Of a DNA stretch of 48,035 nucleotides, positions 44,227-48,035 are shown piece by piece. Every line of letters starts with the position of its first letter. Position 1 is the stretch's first letter. The stretch spans positions 1 through 48,035 of the forward strand of contig JALHPF010000040.1 of assembly GCA_022842595.1 (NCBI GenBank). Direction: 5' to 3'. A program made the translations under genes and the position numbers. The notes beneath the pieces are model-generated. The model did no database searches. It was given only the letters and a program-made list of their open reading frames with translations, and had not been told where the DNA came from. The stretch comes from Rubrivivax sp. (GTDB taxonomy: Bacteria; Pseudomonadota; Gammaproteobacteria; Burkholderiales; Burkholderiaceae_C).

Positions 44227-44356
44227 GGGCTGGGTGAGTCGGGTGGCCCCTGGAGCGAAGTAAAGGAGGAGACGTCTGCCGACCCTGAGCCGCAGGCTCA
44301 GGGTCGGCAGACGTCGGGGGACATGAGCGGAAGGGGCCACCCGGCTCGCCCAGCCC
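44227..44356 (+). repeat. Long-hairpin element B (structured RNA candidate)
   Basis: 25-base arms at 44227-44251 and 44332-44356 pair fully on the plus strand, with 23 Watson-Crick and two G-U pairs. Inside, AGCGAAGTAAAGGAGG follows the 5' arm, a perfect 21-bp hairpin with a three-base loop stands at 44271-44315, and CATGAGCGGA (44322-44331) touches the 3' arm. The arms are unrelated in sequence to those of element A, yet the two motifs and the layout are the same in opposite orientation. A 44-base spacer between the elements contains its own 7-bp hairpin (CCACCGT 44201-44207 / ACGGTGG 44219-44225). The remaining parts of the 43896-44416 gap show nothing else recognisable. Confidence 0.75.
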
Positions 44357-44416
44357 TGGGGACTAGAGCAGCACCCCGAAGGGTCCGAGCGAACGTCAGC
44401 AACTTGCCGTGACCAG

Positions 44417-45229
44417 TCAGATGGCCACCGGCGCCTTGATGGCCGGGTGCGGGTCGTAGCCGGTGATTTCGAAGTCCTCGAAGGCGTAGTCGAAGATCGA
44501 CTCAGGCCGGCGTTTGATCACCAGTTGCGGGAAGGGCCGCGGTTCACGGCTCAATTGCAGCGCCACCTGTTCGCTATGGTTGCTGTAGATGTGGCAGTCG
44601 CCACCGGTCCAGATGAATTCGCCGACGTCCAGGTCGCACTGCTGCGCCAGCATGTGGGTGAGCAGGGCGTAGCTGGCGATGTTGAAGGGCACGCCCAGGA
44701 AGATGTCGGCGCTGCGCTGGTACAGCTGGCAGCTGAGCTTGCCTTCGGCCACGTAGAACTGGAAGAAGGCATGGCAGGGCATCAGCGCCATCTGCGGCAA
44801 CTCGGCCACGTTCCAGGCGCTGACGATGATGCGGCGGCTGTCGGGGTTGGTCTTCAAGGCTTTCACTACGTCGGCGATCTGGTCGATGTGGCCCCCGCCG
44901 GGCGTGGGCCAGCTGCGCCACTGCACGCCGTAGACGGGGCCCAGGTCGCCGTCGGGCCGGGCCCATTCGTCCCAGATCGTCACGCCACGCTCCTGCAGCC
45001 ACTTGACGTTGCTGTCGCCGCGCAGGAACCACAGCAGCTCCAGCGCAATGCTCTTGAAGTGCACTTTCTTGGTGGTGATGAGCGGGAAGCCCTGGCGCAG
45101 GTCGAAACGCATCTGGTGGCCGAACACGCTGGTGGTGCCGGTGCCGGTGCGGTCGCCCTTGGCCACGCCTTGCGCGGCGACATGGCGCATGAAGTCTTCG
45201 AAGGCGGTATTGAGCACGGGTGGGGCCAT
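44417..45229 (-). CDS. thyA: Thymidylate synthase
   Basis: Methylates dUMP to dTMP using methylene-tetrahydrofolate, giving dihydrofolate for FolA. The 270 residues have DRTGTGTTSVFGHQMRFDL at the N-terminus, catalytic Cys152 in ALMPCHAFFQFYV, the SCQLYQRSADIFLGVPFNIASYALL block and HIYSNH. The ATG at 45229 shares the pentamer TGATG with the stop of the toxin gene ccdB, so translation of thyA may depend on ccdB translation. Confidence 0.97.
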   Translation of the reverse strand: MAPPVLNTAFEDFMRHVAAQGVAKGDRTGTGTTSVFGHQMRFDLRQGFPLITTKKVHFKSIALELLWFLRGDSNVKWLQERGVTIWDEWARPDGDLGPVYGVQWRSWPTPGGGHIDQIADVVKALKTNPDSRRIIVSAWNVAELPQMALMPCHAFFQFYVAEGKLSCQLYQRSADIFLGVPFNIASYALLTHMLAQQCDLDVGEFIWTGGDCHIYSNHSEQVALQLSREPRPFPQLVIKRRPESIFDYAFEDFEITGYDPHPAIKAPVAI

Positions 45230-45543
45230 CAGTAGCTGCCGAAAAGGGTGTCCAGGGCATCCAGGATCTCGCCGGCGGAGGCTTCGGCGCGCGCCACGGG
45301 CTTGCGCAGCAACGCAGCGGGAACGGGTGCCAGCGCTGCCGTGTCCAGGACGGCCCGCTTGCCGCCGACCTGCAGCACAGGGTTCAGGCTGCGAGCGGGC
45401 TGGGGCATGAAGGCGGGGGCGCGCAGGGGAATGACCACCCGCGTTTCCAGGGCGCCCAGGTGATCGTTCTGGACATCCAGGACGAAAGGCGTGTGAGACC
45501 GCTCCGACGGGTCCGGGTTGGCATAGATGTCGAATCGCGCCAT
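45229..45543 (-). CDS. ccdB: CcdB-family toxin
   Basis: A 104-residue protein. Family features include the N-terminal MARFDIYANPDP, PFVLDVQNDHL, TRVVIPL and NPVLQVGGKRAVLDTAALAPVP, similar to the CcdB fold of F-plasmid toxin, which poisons DNA gyrase. F CcdB ends Phe-Trp-Gly-Ile, and the terminal Trp and Gly contact gyrase; here the end is Leu-Phe-Gly-Ser-Tyr. Toxicity may therefore be altered. It follows the antitoxin gene by 12 bases and overlaps thyA. Confidence 0.88.
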   Translation of the reverse strand: MARFDIYANPDPSERSHTPFVLDVQNDHLGALETRVVIPLRAPAFMPQPARSLNPVLQVGGKRAVLDTAALAPVPAALLRKPVARAEASAGEILDALDTLFGSY

Positions 45544-45555
45544 GCTGGAAAGGCC

Positions 45556-45825
45556 TCAGGCGGCGTCCTTGTCCGCTTTGGGGCGCATGAAGCTGCGGTA
45601 CTTGTCGGAAAAAAGCCCTTCGCTCGCGACCCGGGCGTTGTACTGCTCGATCGCCTCGCGGTTGTTCACCTGCCACTCGGCCCAGTAGCGCTTGAGCACG
45701 GCCTCGGTCAGCAGTTCATCGACGGTCTGCGAGATGTTCATGCCCATCTCCTTGGCCATCTCCAGCACCTTGCTGTTCAGGCTGAGGTTGACGGGGCGCT
45801 TGGGGGCGAGTCGAACGCTGCGCAT
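45556..45825 (-). CDS. ccdA: CcdA-family antitoxin
   Basis: An 89-residue protein. The N-terminal part (NLSLNSKVLEMAKEMGMNISQTVDELLTEAV) is a ribbon-helix-helix DNA-binding fold, and the C-terminal part (RYWAEWQVNNREAIEQYNARVASEGLFSDKYRSF) is the flexible CcdB-neutralising tail, with the usual W...N..AIE..N..V...G..SD pattern. The ATG at 45825 fits the family start. A TATAGA hexamer on the minus strand (45861-45856), overlapping the upstream ABC gene stop, could be a -10 box, but the -35 is weak. CcdA normally represses its own operon with CcdB, which here would include thyA. Confidence 0.9.
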   Translation of the reverse strand: MRSVRLAPKRPVNLSLNSKVLEMAKEMGMNISQTVDELLTEAVLKRYWAEWQVNNREAIEQYNARVASEGLFSDKYRSFMRPKADKDAA

Positions 45826-45856
45826 GCGGGGCTTTCGAGGCTGCGGTGCCGGCAGT

Positions 45857-47668
45857 CTATACCGGTGTTTCGTGCGCAGCTTCCATGCGCATGTCGAACT
45901 GCATCGCTGCCAGCCGGGCATACAAGCCGCCGCGTGCCACCAGCTCTTCGTGGGTGCCGGTGTCGACGATGCGACCGGCTTCCAGCACCACGATGCGGTC
46001 GGCGCGCAGCACCGTGGCCAGGCGGTGGGCGATGACGAGCGTGGTGCGGTCCTGCATGGCCGCTTCCAGCGCCGCCTGCACGACACGTTCGCTTTCAGCG
46101 TCGAGCGCGCTGGTGGCCTCGTCCAGCAGCAGCAGCGGCGGATTCTTCAGCATCGCCCGCGCGATGCTGATGCGCTGGCGCTGGCCGCCCGACAGGCGCA
46201 CGCCACGTTCACCCAGGTAGGTGGCGTAACCCTCAGGCAGGGCGGTGATGAACTCGTGGGCGTAGGCGGCGATGGCGGCGCGCACCACTTCTTCGTCGCT
46301 GGCCTCGGGGCGGCCGTAGCGGATGTTTTCCAGCGCGCTGGTCGAGAACACCGTGCTGTCTTGCGGAACGATGCCCACACGTTCGCGCAGGCTCGCCAGC
46401 GCGGCTTCGCGCACGCCCACGCCGTCCACCCGCACCTGGCCCTGCTGCGCGTCATAGAAGCGCAGCAGCAGCTGGAAAACCGTGCTCTTGCCAGCCCCGC
46501 TGGGGCCCACCAGGGCCACGGTTTCGCCTGGCTGCACGTTCAGGCTGAAGTCCACCAGGGAAGGCTGGTTCGGTCGCGATGGGTAGTGGAAGGTGACATG
46601 GTCGAAGCTGACCGCCGAACCACCGCGGGTGGCCGGCAGCACACGCGGTGCAGCCGGGTCTTCGACCGGCGACTTCGCATCCAGCAGTTCCATCAGGCGT
46701 TCGGTGGCGCCGGCGGCACGCAGCAGGTCGCCATAGACCTCGGACAGCACCGCCACGGCGCCGACGAAGATGACGACCAGCACCACCGTCTGCCCCAGGT
46801 GGCCGGCACTGATCTCGCCGGCAATCACCGCCTGCGTGCCCTGGTACAGCCCCCACAACAGCGCGCCGAAGGTGGCGGTGATGATGAAACCCACCAGGAA
46901 GGCGCGCACGCGGGTGCGCTTGCGGGCGGTGTCGAAGGCGGCTTCGGTCGAGTCCTTGAACCGTGCCGCTTCGCGCGCTTCCTGCACATAGCTCTGCACC
47001 ACCGGGATCTCGCCCAGCACTTCGGCGGCGATCGCACTGCTGTCGGCCACGCGGTCCTGGCTGGCGCGGCTGAGCTTGCGCACGCGGCGGCCGAAGTACA
47101 GCGTGGGCAGCACCACCAGCACCAGGATGCCCAGCACCTGCGTCATCACCAGCGGGTTGGTGACGACCAGCGCGATGAGCGCGCCCGTGCCCATGACCAC
47201 ATTGCGCAGGCCCATGCTCAGAGAACTGCCGACGACCGTCTGCACCAGGGTGGTGTCGGTGGTCAGGCGGCTGAGCACCTCACCGGTCTGCGTGCTCTCG
47301 AAGAACTCCGGGCTCTGCCGGACGACGTGGGCGTAGACCGCGTCGCGCAGGTCGGCGGTGATTCGTTCACCCAGCCAGCTGACCATGTAGAAACGCGCGG
47401 CCGAAAAGACGCCCAGCGCCGCGCCCACCGCGAACAACTGCAGGAAGTGGCCACGCAGGGCCAGCAGGCGCTCACCCGGATCGGCGGCGACCAGCCCTTC
47501 GTCGATCAGTACCTTCAGCGCCACCGGGAAGGCCAGGGTGCTGAGTGCCGCCATCACGAGAAAAACGCCCGCCAGGGCAATGCGGCCGCGGTAGGGCCGC
47601 AGAAACGGGGCCAGGCCCGTCAGCGAGCGGGGTGTGGCCGCGGCCGGGCGCGAAGAGTCTTTGGACAT
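45857..47668 (-). CDS. ABC exporter, MsbA-like half-transporter (TIGR02204 type)
   Basis: A 603-residue fusion of a six-helix exporter membrane domain and an ATPase. Seen are Walker A GPSGAGKST, Q loop VPQDSTVF, signature LSGGQRQRISIARAM, Walker B LLLLDEATSALD and the switch IAHRLATV. It works as a homodimer and resembles MsbA-related lipid or drug exporters; the substrate is not known. The ATG at 47668 (MSKDSSRPAAAT) is chosen. Next on the strand is ccdA after 31 bases. Confidence 0.93.
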   Translation of the reverse strand: MSKDSSRPAAATPRSLTGLAPFLRPYRGRIALAGVFLVMAALSTLAFPVALKVLIDEGLVAADPGERLLALRGHFLQLFAVGAALGVFSAARFYMVSWLGERITADLRDAVYAHVVRQSPEFFESTQTGEVLSRLTTDTTLVQTVVGSSLSMGLRNVVMGTGALIALVVTNPLVMTQVLGILVLVVLPTLYFGRRVRKLSRASQDRVADSSAIAAEVLGEIPVVQSYVQEAREAARFKDSTEAAFDTARKRTRVRAFLVGFIITATFGALLWGLYQGTQAVIAGEISAGHLGQTVVLVVIFVGAVAVLSEVYGDLLRAAGATERLMELLDAKSPVEDPAAPRVLPATRGGSAVSFDHVTFHYPSRPNQPSLVDFSLNVQPGETVALVGPSGAGKSTVFQLLLRFYDAQQGQVRVDGVGVREAALASLRERVGIVPQDSTVFSTSALENIRYGRPEASDEEVVRAAIAAYAHEFITALPEGYATYLGERGVRLSGGQRQRISIARAMLKNPPLLLLDEATSALDAESERVVQAALEAAMQDRTTLVIAHRLATVLRADRIVVLEAGRIVDTGTHEELVARGGLYARLAAMQFDMRMEAAHETPV

Positions 47669-47829
47669 CGCCTGAGTCTATCGGGGCCCGGCGACGGCTT
47701 TGTCGGCGCTGTCGGCGCCGGCCCGGTTGCCGCCGTGTGTCCAGGCGTGCAATTCCTGGCCCACAAATGCGGGGTGGAGCCCTACAGTTTCCGGCCGATG
47801 TGGTCGAATAAGGCACTGCGAGTCTGCCT

Positions 47830-48035
47830 ATGCTGCCCGAGCCCCCTTCTCCCCCTTCTCCCCCTTCCCCGCCGTCTCCTTCCGCCCCGAAGCCGTCTGC
47901 GGCGCGTGACGGCCAGGCCGCTGCGTCTGCCCCGGCCCGTCGCGGTTCCGACAAGTCGGCGCCCACGGCGCTCTCGCCGCCGGTCTGGCCCGCGTCGCCA
48001 GCCGCCGCGGCAGCGCCGGCGTCGCTGCCGGCCAT
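47830..48035 (+). CDS. Proline-rich N-terminus of an unidentified protein (partial)
   Basis: An ATG at 47830 opens a frame that stays open to the window end (68 codons). The start is followed by Pro-Pro-Ser repeats and then an Ala/Pro/Ser/Arg-rich, disordered-looking sequence. No domain can be seen. It is divergent from the ABC exporter, and 161 bases lie between the two starts. The low complexity lowers confidence that this is the true start; the product is unknown. Confidence 0.45.
   Translation, partial: MLPEPPSPPSPPSPPSPSAPKPSAARDGQAAASAPARRGSDKSAPTALSPPVWPASPAAAAAPASLPA
47842..47868 (+). repeat. Nine-base tandem repeat coding Pro-Pro-Ser
   Basis: Three copies of CCCCCTTCT (the last ending in C), with two more degenerate units, at the start of the partial proline-rich frame. 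Being a multiple of three, copy changes would keep the frame. Confidence 0.65.

Noticed and set aside
44029..44356. Elements A and B as REP/BIME sequences, because GTAG or GGAG stands after each 5' arm
   Set aside because: REP units are about 25-40 bases with the tetranucleotide outside a short palindrome. Here it is inside 25-bp arms, the elements are 130-154 bases and no RAYT transposase gene is present. Kept only as an alternative to test.
44029..44356. Retron msr-msd or group II intron remnant
   Set aside because: No reverse transcriptase gene lies in the window, and no domain V-like or branching-G context was seen.
44373..44384. ACCC-CGAA-GGGT hairpin just after element B as a third conserved piece
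   Set aside because: Four base pairs only, with no counterpart next to element A.

Overview
The window is GC-rich, densely coded DNA from a betaproteobacterium. Gene content, frequent GTG/TTG starts, and the glnA-DUF4124-ntrB-ntrC and nrtABC-nirBD-nasA-cobA sets suggest Burkholderiales, near the Rubrivivax/Leptothrix/Ideonella lineage. That placement is an inference from gene content, not a database match. No rRNA, tRNA, CRISPR array, phage or insertion sequence was seen.

Layout. 1-4996 (minus strand): the start of a lipoprotein gene, a GlrK-like sensor kinase, ETF-ubiquinone oxidoreductase, the fluoride channel CrcB and a membrane diguanylate cyclase. 5161-10371 (plus): a tightly packed run of an AIM24-family protein, a YVTN beta-propeller, a NodB-like deacetylase, a sterol-desaturase-family membrane protein, an EI24 membrane protein and a molybdopterin-binding-domain protein. 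10394-15315 (plus): the nitrogen control module glnA / DUF4124 / ntrB / ntrC, with NtrC-like sites, a sigma-54 promoter and an intrinsic terminator around glnA. 15349-22670: a class A beta-lactamase divergent from a LysR regulator, whose gene overlaps a two-component pair, followed by a serine hydrolase and an S41 peptidase. 22667-32614: xth, panB, panC, an SDR, folA, a very large three-domain protein (beta-lactamase-like + TolB-like propeller + amidohydrolase), a small conserved protein and an AlkC/AlkD-like DNA repair protein. 32626-43895 (minus): a complete assimilatory nitrate operon (nasT, then nrtA-nrtB-nrtC-GAF-nirB-nirD-nasA-cobA) with almost all junctions overlapping. 43896-44416: 521 bp without a gene, holding two related long-hairpin elements. 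44417-47668 (minus): thyA, ccdB, ccdA and an MsbA-like ABC exporter. 47830-end: a partial proline-rich ORF.

How it works together. Low nitrogen should activate NtrB/NtrC, which with sigma-54 would drive glnA and, about 30 kb away, the nitrate operon. Both promoters carry the same three-half-site NtrC arrangement. The nitrate operon has a second control layer. Its roughly 107-nt leader holds two hexaloop hairpins of the ANTAR type (A at loop position 1, G at 4), and the second is mutually exclusive with a terminator hairpin. NasT, encoded just upstream, is the expected antiterminator. Imported nitrate (NrtABC) is reduced by NasA and NirBD to ammonium for GlnA; CobA makes the siroheme precursor for NirB.

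Most worth a second look: (1) the paired hairpin elements at 44029-44182 and 44227-44356, which share two internal motifs in opposite orientation while their arms differ in sequence but still pair; (2) the three-domain fusion at 26821-31227; (3) the double control of the nas operon, its missing nasS and its tandem-GAF gene; (4) the ccdAB toxin-antitoxin pair joined to thyA through a TGATG overlap.
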